From an uncultured Verrucomicrobiota bacterium (GTDB taxonomy: Bacteria; Verrucomicrobiota; Verrucomicrobiae; Opitutales; Opitutaceae): 8,189 nt of DNA. Made by a program: the position numbers and the translations under genes. Every line of letters begins with the position of its first letter. Position 1 is the stretch's first letter. The stretch lies in NCBI GenBank assembly GCA_946481225.1, contig CAMLNJ010000112.1:1-8189 (forward strand), given 5' to 3'. The notes below the pieces were generated by a model. That model was given only the letters and a program-made list of their open reading frames with translations, had not been told where the DNA came from and did not search any database. Below are positions 1 to 6,322 of this stretch, piece after piece.

Positions 1-1
1 C

Positions 2-361
2 TGGCTGAAGGCGCGGCCGGCGGGCAGCCTCGGCGCGGAGCATCTCGGATGGGTGACGGCGTGGCTGATGGTGCTGCCGAACGCGGCGCTCGCGGCCTAC
101 TACGCGTGGCGCGCGCGGGCGGACATCGTCTACGCCTCGCAAGTCGGCGACGGGCACGTGTGCATCCCGCTTTGTCTCGGATTGGCGGCGGTGATCGCGC
201 CCTTCGCGCCGCCGGCGTGGTTTGCGGACGCGCTGCTGGTGCTGGCGGGCGCGGCGGGGTTTCACGCGTTGCTCGTGGCGGTGTTTGGCGGATTGCCGCG
301 GGTGCTGGCGGTGTTGCCGATCGCGGCGTATGTGTGGTGCCTGCGCGAGGGGTTGTCGTGA
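2..361 (+). CDS. C-terminal fragment of a multi-pass membrane protein, possibly a cation antiporter
   Basis: The frame is open at the left edge (first full codon at base 2) and ends at TGA 359-361, giving 119 residues of a longer protein. An ATG at 53 exists, but the frame continues upstream with sensible codon use, so the true start is outside the window. The fragment has about four hydrophobic helices, separated by a short charged stretch (YAWRARADIVYASQ) and the motif QVGDGHVCIPLCLG, which carries a conserved-looking Gly-Asp-Gly-His in a membrane context. That polar motif between helices is reminiscent of the Na+/Ca2+ exchanger (CaCA) superfamily, but I cannot confirm this. Only 17 bases separate its stop from the end of the converging minus-strand frame, and no hairpin terminator is visible between them. 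Reality of the coding region is fairly certain; function is not. Confidence 0.6.
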   Translation, partial: WLKARPAGSLGAEHLGWVTAWLMVLPNAALAAYYAWRARADIVYASQVGDGHVCIPLCLGLAAVIAPFAPPAWFADALLVLAGAAGFHALLVAVFGGLPRVLAVLPIAAYVWCLREGLS

Positions 362-378
362 GCGAGGCGACCGGGCAT

Positions 379-525
379 TCAGATACGGAGGAGCCAGCGT
401 AGGACGGGCTCGGCGGCGAGGCCGGCGAGGAGGCTCAACGGAATGAGCAACCGGGCGAGGCGGAGGGCGCGGGCGGGTTCGGGGAGGTGGCGGGCGAGCG
501 AGGGGAACGCGGAGTGGAGGTCCAT
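379..525 (-). CDS. Possible 48-aa single-helix membrane protein
   Basis: This reading frame is the last 48 codons of the long frame above, but it may be a gene of its own. Its ATG (525-523) follows a four-unit TTCA(T/C) array by 23 bases, almost as the exosortase ATG follows its own array (22 bases). The context GGCATGGA around the start is the same in both places. The product begins MDLHSAFPSLARHLPEPARA, then has one hydrophobic helix (about residues 30-46, LLIPLSLLAGLAAEPVLRWL) and a basic end (RI). It would sit in the inner membrane. An alternative ATG lies four codons upstream (537-535), inside the presumed -10 region. There is no Shine-Dalgarno sequence, so a leaderless message would be needed. 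I do not recognise a family. The alternative is that it is simply an unusual C-terminal extension of the upstream protein. Confidence 0.42.
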   Translation of the reverse strand: MDLHSAFPSLARHLPEPARALRLARLLIPLSLLAGLAAEPVLRWLLRI

Positions 526-3500
526 GCCACGGAGCATGCCGGCACGCCGTGAAGCGCGGATGAAGCGGGGGTGAAGTCGGGATGAAAACGCGCGCCTCGC
601 CCGAGGGCGATGGCGCGGGTGGTTTGGGGGTTGTCGGGGCATTGTTGTTATTACTAACTTTGCGGTATGGTGGGAAATTCTGGGGGTGGCGAGGGTGGGG
701 GTGGGGACGCGGTTGCGGCGAGGCAGGTGTCGCAGGGTGATAAAGGCCGCGAAAACGAGCCAGGCTCCGGGGGCGGGTGCTTCCAGGTGATCGAGCGCCT
801 CGTGCTGGCCGAGCTTGCGGGCCTCCGCGGCTTCCAAGGCGCGCCATTGGGCGGAGTTTTCCACGACGATGTAGCTCGCGTCGGCGGTCAGAATGCCGGT
901 TCTTCGCGCTTCGGCGAGCAGATCGGCCAAGCCGTCCGCCGAGGCGTCTCCGGGGGCGCGGGCGCGATCTTGTTGGCGAAGTTGCAGGGCGAGGCCGGCG
1001 GGCCAGGGGGCGTCGGCCGGCTCGGCGTGGTCCGAGATCCCGGCGACGGGGCGCCAGGCGGCGGAAAGCGCGTCCCAATATTCCAAGGGCGCGTTCGTCG
1101 TCGCGGAGGGAAAGCGCGGAATGCGTCCCGTGACGAGCGGACGAAGCGCGGCGCCCAGGCGGAGCAGGGGCGTGTCGGCAGGGGCGGGTGAGCAGGTGTC
1201 GAAAGAGCCGTCGGCGCCGAGGGCGTGGAGCTCGAGGCCGGGCAGAAGATCGGCCCAGGCCCGGGCGAGCGGGAGATCGGGCACGGCGGGCAGGCGGGCG
1301 CGGGCGCCGAGGACGATGAACACGGGGCGGGGCGGAAGGCGGCGGCCGTCGCGGGGGGCGTCCAAATCGGCTCTTTGATGGTGGCGGATGGCGTGGGCGA
1401 GCGCGGCGTCGAGGTTGAGGCCGCCGCCGGGCGGGAGCGCGTCGTCGATTTCGGGGGCGGGGATGCGGGCTACGGTGTCGAGCGGGACGAGCTCGGGCAC
1501 GAGCGGAACGACGTCGAGGTTGACGAGGCTGATCCGGGCGGACTCGGCCGAGGGAAAGCGGAGGCGGAGGCTTTGGATGGCGGTTGCGAGGTCGCCGTGG
1601 AAGGCGTTGGCCTCGGTGCGGTCGACGAGCAGGTGGAGGTAGGCCGGACGGCGGGCGGCGGGGAGCCGGGCGGTTTCGAGGCCGGTGGCGAGCACGGCAT
1701 CGGAAGCGGGGCGGACAAGCCGGGCGTCGGGCGGGGCGAGCGCGGCCAGGGCGGCGCCCGGGTCGCGGGCGAAGTCGCCCGGGGACGACGGAAGGGACGC
1801 GGCGGACGCGGGGACGAGGAAATCGATCTCCACGCGGGAGGGAGTGTCGTGAGCGACCGGATACACGCGGAGTTCGAGTTCGTCGGGCCGGTTGAAAAAG
1901 AGGAGGCCCGGGTCGCGGCGTTCGGTGTCGCGGATCATGGTATAGACCCAGAGGGCGGTTTTCTTTTCCACGATACGGCCAGGCATCGGGACGCCGCCGA
2001 CGTGGAGGCGAAAGCCGCGGACGAGCACGCCGGGCGGCAGGGGAAGGCGGCGGATGTATTCGGCGCCGGCCGGGTCGGGGTTGGAGAGGGTGAGCGCGAG
2101 GGTGGTGGAGCTGGTGGCCTCGGTGAGCGGGCGGACGACGAGGTCGAGGGCCGAGACTTCGACGCGGCGGGGCGGCGGGGTGGCGCGCGGCATGGAGTGC
2201 CGGCGGGCGTTGGATTGAAAGAATCCGGCCGATTTGCGAGAGGCCGCGCCGCCGACTTTTCCTGCGAACAGCATCTCGAGGTGTTCGAGTTTGGCGTCGG
2301 GCAAGACGAGTCCGTCGAAGACGAGGCCGGCGTAGGCCTCGGAGATGATGGGGTAATAGCGGCCCTCCTTGTAGTCGCGCTGCGCGGCGAGGGCGTGGAC
2401 GACGTGGCGGCGGTCGCCGGAGAAAGCGGGGGCGCGGTTGGAGATCGCGGGGGTGTAGGCGTAGTCGAGGGCGGCGTTGAGCGCGGAGCGGTCAGCGAGC
2501 GCGCGGGCGACAAAGGCGGCGGGGATGAAGGCCACGCCCGCCGCGATCAAGGCGGCGATCCGGACGGGCCGCAGGCCGGAGGCGGAGGCGAGGCGGGCCG
2601 CGCGCCAGAGCAGATGAAGATGCAGGGCGAAGAGAAGGGTCGGCGCCAGGATCAGGAAGCCGGCGCCGAACGCGATCACGGCCAGGATGGCGAGTGGCAG
2701 GTAGGGCAGGAATAGCGTGAAAAAGTAGAGCGCGAAGGGGAAGGTGAGCGCGAGGATCGGCAGGGCGACGAGAGGCCGGCGCGGGAGCAGGAAGGAGCCG
2801 GCGAGGAGCAGGACGCCGTTGAGGACGGTGAGCAGGTAGACCTCCTTCGCCTGGAGATCGACGGGGAAGGGGATGGAGGTGTTGAGCGCGAGCCCGCCCA
2901 GCGGAAGGACCAGCGCGGCCACGACGATGGCGATGCGCTCGGCGGTTCCGCCGCCGCGGGCGGCGGCGCGGAGAACGAGGAGCATCGCCCGGACGAGGCA
3001 GGCGAACATGACGACGCCTCCTGCGACGACCAGCGTGGCGACGACGACCCCGTCCACGCGATGCGCTTGGCGAAGCGCGAAGACGAGCTGCGCCCCGAGA
3101 TACACGAGGAGCGGCGCGCCGACGGCGGCGGCCAGATTCTTCGCGATGGCGCGTCCGCCCGCCACCGGCGCGCCCGCGCAGGCGAGGCGGAGCAGCGCGT
3201 GGAAGAGCGGCACCATCGCGAAGGTGAACTGGTGGAGGAAATACCGAGTTTCCGGATAGATCCACGCGTTGGCTCCGTTGCGCGACAGAAGCGAAGAGGA
3301 GCATTCCACGGCGGCCCAGAGGTAGGCGACGTGAACGCCCAGCGCGGGCAGGGCCCACCAGGCTTGCCGTGTCGCGCCGGTTCCGAGTCTTCGTTCGCGG
3401 CGGCGGGCCCGGAAGAACAGGCCGAGAGAGAGGAGCAGACCGCCTAGAAGGATGGCGCCGAGGAGCGCGGCGGCGCGTTGGCCGGCGGGATCGAGAATGC

Positions 3501-3687
3501 CTTCGATCAGGTGATAGGCGTGGAGATTGAGCGCGAGCAGCACGCAGACCGGCAGGGCCCAGAACCACAGAAAGGAGGAGGGGCCGGTGAAGAGCGGCGG
3601 GAGGAGGCCGGAAGCCTCCGGAGGCGGATTGGACGGCGGCGCCGCGGGGGCGATTTTAGCCGCGGGAACGGGAGCAAGGGTGGTCAT
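379..3687 (-). CDS. MSEP-CTERM-like protein: multi-helix membrane part, VIT domain, vWA-like domain, exosortase tail
   Basis: The open frame is 1102 residues. Residues 39-397 hold about eleven membrane helices. Residues 505-625 look like a VIT (vault/inter-alpha-trypsin) domain, with GRIVEKKTALWVYTMIRD followed by RDPGLL and ELRVYPV. Residues 680-820 resemble a von Willebrand A fold (YLHLLVDRTEA), but the metal-site DxSxS is D-R-T-E-A. Residues 930-965 (ADASYIVVENSAQWRALE) match the usual end of VIT-vWA proteins. Residues 969-993 form an exosortase tail: EAPAPGAW, a short hydrophobic run, then RHLPRRNR. This order is that of MSEP-CTERM proteins, the dedicated substrates of exosortase K, and the gene overlaps the exosortase by 32 bases, implying translational coupling. 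The roughly 109 residues after 993 look like read-through of noncoding DNA: they translate a promoter-like repeat array. Three tandem stops (656-648) sit in the +1 frame, so the true end is probably near 650. The start at 3687 has no Shine-Dalgarno sequence. Confidence 0.85.
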   Translation of the reverse strand: MTTLAPVPAAKIAPAAPPSNPPPEASGLLPPLFTGPSSFLWFWALPVCVLLALNLHAYHLIEGILDPAGQRAAALLGAILLGGLLLSLGLFFRARRRERRLGTGATRQAWWALPALGVHVAYLWAAVECSSSLLSRNGANAWIYPETRYFLHQFTFAMVPLFHALLRLACAGAPVAGGRAIAKNLAAAVGAPLLVYLGAQLVFALRQAHRVDGVVVATLVVAGGVVMFACLVRAMLLVLRAAARGGGTAERIAIVVAALVLPLGGLALNTSIPFPVDLQAKEVYLLTVLNGVLLLAGSFLLPRRPLVALPILALTFPFALYFFTLFLPYLPLAILAVIAFGAGFLILAPTLLFALHLHLLWRAARLASASGLRPVRIAALIAAGVAFIPAAFVARALADRSALNAALDYAYTPAISNRAPAFSGDRRHVVHALAAQRDYKEGRYYPIISEAYAGLVFDGLVLPDAKLEHLEMLFAGKVGGAASRKSAGFFQSNARRHSMPRATPPPRRVEVSALDLVVRPLTEATSSTTLALTLSNPDPAGAEYIRRLPLPPGVLVRGFRLHVGGVPMPGRIVEKKTALWVYTMIRDTERRDPGLLFFNRPDELELRVYPVAHDTPSRVEIDFLVPASAASLPSSPGDFARDPGAALAALAPPDARLVRPASDAVLATGLETARLPAARRPAYLHLLVDRTEANAFHGDLATAIQSLRLRFPSAESARISLVNLDVVPLVPELVPLDTVARIPAPEIDDALPPGGGLNLDAALAHAIRHHQRADLDAPRDGRRLPPRPVFIVLGARARLPAVPDLPLARAWADLLPGLELHALGADGSFDTCSPAPADTPLLRLGAALRPLVTGRIPRFPSATTNAPLEYWDALSAAWRPVAGISDHAEPADAPWPAGLALQLRQQDRARAPGDASADGLADLLAEARRTGILTADASYIVVENSAQWRALEAAEARKLGQHEALDHLEAPAPGAWLVFAAFITLRHLPRRNRVPTPTLATPRISHHTAKLVITTMPRQPPNHPRHRPRARRAFSSRLHPRFIRASRRAGMLRGMDLHSAFPSLARHLPEPARALRLARLLIPLSLLAGLAAEPVLRWLLRI
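549..586 (-). promoter_or_regulatory. cre-tag-like array of four 11-bp direct repeats (distal copy)
   Basis: On the minus strand four pentamers occur with an exact 11-base period: TTCAT (586-582), TTCAC (575-571), TTCAT (564-560), TTCAC (553-549). This is the geometry of the CreB cre-tag (TTCAC, six bases, TTCAC) and of tandem sites for OmpR/PhoB-type regulators in general. Ten bases beyond the last unit is a weak -10-like hexamer CATGCT (538-533), and seven bases further the ATG at 525. The array lies inside the 3' part of the long open frame, which supports the view that this part of the frame is not really protein-coding. Confidence 0.7.
648..656 (-). other. Three tandem stop codons in the +1 frame, the likely true end of the MSEP-CTERM-like gene
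   Basis: Reading the minus strand from 656, the bases are TAG TAA TAA, one base out of phase with the long frame. They follow a C-run-rich stretch (about 665-701, with C4 and C5 runs) that is prone to indels in sequencing or replication. The sorting tail ends at about codon 993, roughly 17 codons earlier. A single extra base in this stretch, or a programmed +1 shift, would make this the natural stop. Confidence 0.5.
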
Positions 3688-4183
3688 GTTTTTGAAGGAC
3701 GAGATCCACGGCGAGCAGCGCCGGGAGAAAGACGACTACGCCGGCGAGCAGGTGGAGAAAGTCGCCGTAAGCGGGCGAGAACCTCGGGATGATCCAGCGG
3801 TGGGCCTCGATCACGACGGCGATGCGCAGGGCGTTGATCGCGAGGGTAAGCGGGACGGCGAGCGCGACGGCTTGAAGAGCGACCACGGGGACGCCGCGGC
3901 GGGCGCGGCCGAGACGCCAGGCGAGCAAGGGCGCGAGCAGCGTGAAGTAGTCGATGGCGGAGCAGGCGCGCGTGACGAGGACAGGGCGCGACCACGAGGC
4001 GTCGCGGAGCATCCAGCCGTCGGGCGTCGCGTGCAGGGGGATTCCGATGAGGAGTTTTAAGATCCAGGCCGCGCCGCCGGAGAAGAGGCGAAAGGTGGCG
4101 TCGGGAGCGAAGGATGCGAGCGCCAGAGCCGCGGCCAAGGCGAGGGCGGCGGCGAGGAACGGGCGGGCGTGGTCGCGATCCAT
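3656..4183 (-). CDS. xrtK: Exosortase, XrtK type
   Basis: A 175-residue membrane protein of the exosortase/archaeosortase family, the cysteine transpeptidase-like enzymes that process proteins bearing a C-terminal sorting tail at the periplasmic face of the inner membrane. The three family residues are visible: Cys74 in TRACSAIDYF, Arg120 in AINALRIA and His144 in GDFLHLLAG, each at the edge of a hydrophobic helix. Helices are seen at about 8-26, 35-50, 76-90, 97-115 and 143-163. The protein is short compared with EpsH-type exosortases (about 280 residues or more), as expected for the compact XrtK class. That class is known to pair with one MSEP-CTERM protein encoded next door, which is the arrangement here: the last 32 bases overlap the partner gene. 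The ATG at 4183 is preceded by a four-unit CreB-like operator and no ribosome binding site, so the message may be leaderless. The subclass assignment rests on size and neighbour. Confidence 0.87.
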   Translation of the reverse strand: MDRDHARPFLAAALALAAALALASFAPDATFRLFSGGAAWILKLLIGIPLHATPDGWMLRDASWSRPVLVTRACSAIDYFTLLAPLLAWRLGRARRGVPVVALQAVALAVPLTLAINALRIAVVIEAHRWIIPRFSPAYGDFLHLLAGVVVFLPALLAVDLVLQKHDHPCSRSRG

Positions 4184-4205
4184 GCCCCGAGCCTGCCGCG
4201 CGGGC

Positions 4206-4243
4206 GTGAAGCGAAGATGAAGCGGGGATGAAGTCGGGATGAA
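4206..4243 (-). promoter_or_regulatory. cre-tag-like array of four 11-bp direct repeats upstream of the exosortase
   Basis: On the minus strand: TTCAT (4243-4239), TTCAT (4232-4228), TTCAT (4221-4217), TTCAC (4210-4206), with an exact 11-base period. The spacers between units are also similar to those of the copy at 549-586 (first spacer CCCGAC in both). A weak -10-like CAGGCT lies at 4195-4190, ten bases from the last unit, the same distance as in the other copy, and the exosortase ATG follows six bases later. A response regulator of the OmpR/CreB class binding one face of the helix here would contact RNA polymerase as in PhoB-type activated promoters. The presence of creB and creC on the same strand makes CreB the prime candidate. 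Confidence 0.75.
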
Positions 4244-4455
4244 TTCCGACCGAGACCGAGGTGATCGATCGCCGTTTGTCGCGATGCGAGGGTCACACGC
4301 GAGGCGTCACTCCTGGTGCTTCATGCCATTTTGCACTTCGGCGTGATAACCCCCGGAGATCGCGAGCTGTAGGCCAGGCCGTTGGCCTGGCGGCCCGATC
4401 GGCGGCCGGGCCTAAAGCGGCGCTGCGTTTTTATACGTTTGAATGCGAGATGGCT
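4244..4455. other. Intergenic region with two GC-rich hairpins
   Basis: No convincing gene is seen here. Two adjacent inverted repeats are present: an 8-base stem GCCAGGCC/GGCCTGGC with a 3-base loop (4373-4391), and a 6-base stem GGCCCG/CGGGCC with a 9-base loop (4392-4412). They could end transcription from the HEAT-like gene that stops at 4456, but neither is followed by a clear T run on the minus strand. A short AT-rich patch (4427-4441) lies between that stop codon and the hairpins. Confidence 0.4.
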
Positions 4456-5091
4456 TCAGGGGTGCCACGAGGCCGGGCGGCCGGGCGGGCGGGTTTGCTC
4501 CGGCGGCGGGCCTTTGGTTCTTTGGCGAGCGCCGTCGCCGGTGGAGGGAAGCGTCGGGAGCGAGAGGAAATCGGCGGCATCGAGCAAGGCGATCGCCTCG
4601 CGCGGGTCCTTCGTTTTGCCGGCGGCGTCGCGGAGCAGGGGGATGGCTTCCGGGAGGCTTTTTTGCACCATGCCTTCGCGCGCGAAGGCGCGCAGTTCGG
4701 GATCGGCGTGCGTAAGGTAGGAGGCGAGCAGGGAAAGGGATTCGGGGCCGGCCGTGGCGATGGCGGTTTCGATCCGCGCGAGTTCGCTTTCGCGCGCGGA
4801 TGCGGCCGGTGCCCGAGGCGAGGGCGAGGGGACGGCGGGAGATGTGGCGATGGAGGCTGAGGGCGCTTTCGTCGCTTCGGACGCGGCGGCGCCCGGCGGA
4901 GGCGGAGCGGCCTGCGCGGACGTGGACGCGGGTGCCGACACAGGCGGCGAAGCGGAGGCGGACTCCGTGCGGGGCGTGGAGTCGGGCGGGGCGGAGGGCG
5001 TGCGTGAAGCTTCGGGCCCGAAGAGGACGATGATGGCGGCGCCGAGGATCAGAAGCGCCGAGAGTGCGGCGAGGAATCGGGGTGTCGGCAT
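4456..5091 (-). CDS. Membrane-anchored protein with Pro/Ala/Ser linker and HEAT-like domain, function unknown
   Basis: A 211-residue protein. Residues 6-25 form one hydrophobic helix (LAALSALLILGAAIIVLF) with little positive charge before it, so it is either an uncleaved anchor or a signal sequence. Residues 28-99 are a low-complexity linker of Ala, Pro, Ser and Thr with almost no charge. Residues 101-175 are predicted helical, with HEAT-repeat character: paired helices and the motif HADPELRAFAREGM, then PEAIPLLRDAAGKTKDPREAIALLDAA. The last 30 residues are basic and Pro-rich. The architecture suggests a helical adaptor held away from the membrane, on the periplasmic side if the topology is N-in. 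No Shine-Dalgarno sequence precedes the ATG (5091-5089). The hairpin upstream separates it from the preceding gene, so it probably has its own promoter. I recognise no named family. Confidence 0.72.
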   Translation of the reverse strand: MPTPRFLAALSALLILGAAIIVLFGPEASRTPSAPPDSTPRTESASASPPVSAPASTSAQAAPPPPGAAASEATKAPSASIATSPAVPSPSPRAPAASARESELARIETAIATAGPESLSLLASYLTHADPELRAFAREGMVQKSLPEAIPLLRDAAGKTKDPREAIALLDAADFLSLPTLPSTGDGARQRTKGPPPEQTRPPGRPASWHP

Positions 5092-5118
5092 GCCGGGAGG
5101 GGAAGCGAAACGGTAAAG

Positions 5119-5152
5119 GCTACGCCGGCCCTCCGAGGAGGGCCGGCGTAGC
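5119..5152 (-). terminator. Perfect 16-bp inverted repeat, probable terminator of the secreted-protein gene
   Basis: GCTACGCCGGCCCTCC and its exact reverse complement are separated by two bases. The hairpin lies about 40 bases after the TAA at 5194-5192, and on the minus strand it is followed by CTTTACCGTTTCG, a weak T-rich tract. It sits 28 bases upstream of the next ATG, so it separates the two genes transcriptionally. Its length and symmetry would also fit an interspersed palindromic repeat shared with other loci in the genome. Confidence 0.7.
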
Positions 5153-5191
5153 TTGGGGAGGGCGGCGAGCGCCCGCCGATGGATGGGCGGC

Positions 5192-6322
5192 TTAGTCGCT
5201 TACGGGCGTGTAGGATTCGATGATCGCGTCCTTGAGCCAGGCGAGTTCGGTGGGGATCGCGTTTAGATAAGACTCGATGTCGGTGACCGTCTTGGTGGCG
5301 AAGATCGAGAAGCCTCCGGTGGCGAGGCCATAGGTGTCATAGTAGTCACCGTTCCAGTCGCCTTGGAAATGGCCGGAGCTGGCGGAGGCGGGGAGGGATG
5401 CGGCGGCGACGACGTAGAGGTCGTTGCCCTCGTCGGCGTCGTTGAAGGTCTGGAGCTTGCCGCTGAAGGAGAGCAGGCCGTTGAAGGAATACGAAAAGCC
5501 GCTGCGGATGGTTTCCTCGGCCACGGCGTCGTAATAGCTCGGGAAGACGTTCACGTAGGCGCTCATTTTGCCGGAGAAGGAATCGCTCAGCTTGGTTGTG
5601 CCTTCATCGTCGAACTCCCACGTCGTGCCGCCTTCGCCATCGGAGACCCGAGTGTGGTTGTAGGTCGTGGTCTCCTTGTAGGTGTAGGCCTCGATTCCGT
5701 CGTTGAGGTAAAGGAAGAGCGCGTCGCGCGAGGTGGGGGAGTAGTTGTTGGGGCCCGGGCCGAAGTCGCTGGCCTGGCGTCCGACGTAGTGGATGGTGGT
5801 GCCGGCGGCGTTCTCGACGAAAAAGAGGGCCGGAGGCGTCTCTTCGCTCTCGGGACGCTCGGCGGGGAAGATGACGACGAGCCGGAAGTCGGAGGGCTTG
5901 GCGAGCGTGACGTATTCGCGGTCGTTAAGCGCTTTGATGAAATCGGCGTTGGCCCATTTTTGGGTATGCAGCTTGGTCGATTCCTCGATGACCTCTTTGA
6001 TGGGATGGATGTCCGTTTCCGAGCTGGAATCGAAGTCCTTAACCGTCGTGGTTCTTTTCTGGACGTAGTAGTTGGAGTTGGTCCCGTCCGCATCGAAGCC
6101 GGGAGGATTCATGATCCACTCCGGGTCGTATTCGATCGAGACCGTGGGGGAGGGGTTGGTCTCGACCTTGTCATCTTTGACGAGGAAGCCGCCGATCTCG
6201 CTCATGGCGTTGAGGGTCAGGGTCACGGAGCCCTTGACGCCTTGGTAGGCGGCGAAGGCGGGGGTGAGGGAAGCGGCGCCGAGGAGCAGCGCCGCGAGGG
6301 ACGTCGTGGATCGAAGTTTCAT
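5192..6322 (-). CDS. Secreted protein of unknown function with signal peptide
   Basis: A 376-residue protein from the ATG at 6322. The N-terminus MKLRSTTSLAALLLGAASLT followed by PAFA-AY is a classical Sec signal peptide with an Ala-x-Ala cleavage site near residue 24. A GTG 20 codons upstream (6382) is in frame but would bury this signal, so I chose the ATG. The mature part is acidic, rich in Tyr, Thr, Ser and Asp, and has alternating hydrophobic residues suggestive of beta structure. It contains no Cys and no obvious catalytic motif, and it lacks an exosortase tail or a C-terminal anchor, so it is probably periplasmic or released. Its base composition is noticeably less GC-skewed than the neighbours. 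It follows the sensor kinase by 133 bases on the same strand and ends in a strong hairpin. I do not recognise a family. Confidence 0.8.
   Translation of the reverse strand: MKLRSTTSLAALLLGAASLTPAFAAYQGVKGSVTLTLNAMSEIGGFLVKDDKVETNPSPTVSIEYDPEWIMNPPGFDADGTNSNYYVQKRTTTVKDFDSSSETDIHPIKEVIEESTKLHTQKWANADFIKALNDREYVTLAKPSDFRLVVIFPAERPESEETPPALFFVENAAGTTIHYVGRQASDFGPGPNNYSPTSRDALFLYLNDGIEAYTYKETTTYNHTRVSDGEGGTTWEFDDEGTTKLSDSFSGKMSAYVNVFPSYYDAVAEETIRSGFSYSFNGLLSFSGKLQTFNDADEGNDLYVVAAASLPASASSGHFQGDWNGDYYDTYGLATGGFSIFATKTVTDIESYLNAIPTELAWLKDAIIESYTPVSD

Noticed and set aside
549..586. CRISPR or iteron array
   Set aside because: There are only four 5-base units with a period of 11 bases, which is helical-turn spacing for a dimeric regulator. 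That is far too short for a CRISPR array, and no replication gene is nearby.
1225..2715. Plus-strand open frame of 496 codons
   Set aside because: It is the antisense shadow of the VIT/vWA-encoding gene. Its product is a Gly/Glu/Arg/Ala-rich string with no domain, which is typical of GC-rich antisense frames.
3607..3625. Palindrome GCCTCCGGAGGC as a terminator between exosortase and partner
   Set aside because: It lies inside the start of the partner's coding region, has no T tract, and would uncouple two genes that overlap by 32 bases.
4057..4296. Minus-strand frame running through the exosortase promoter array
   Set aside because: Its translation across the array (SSRLHPRFI) resembles that of the other array only because both read the same DNA repeat. 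It is not a shared protein motif.
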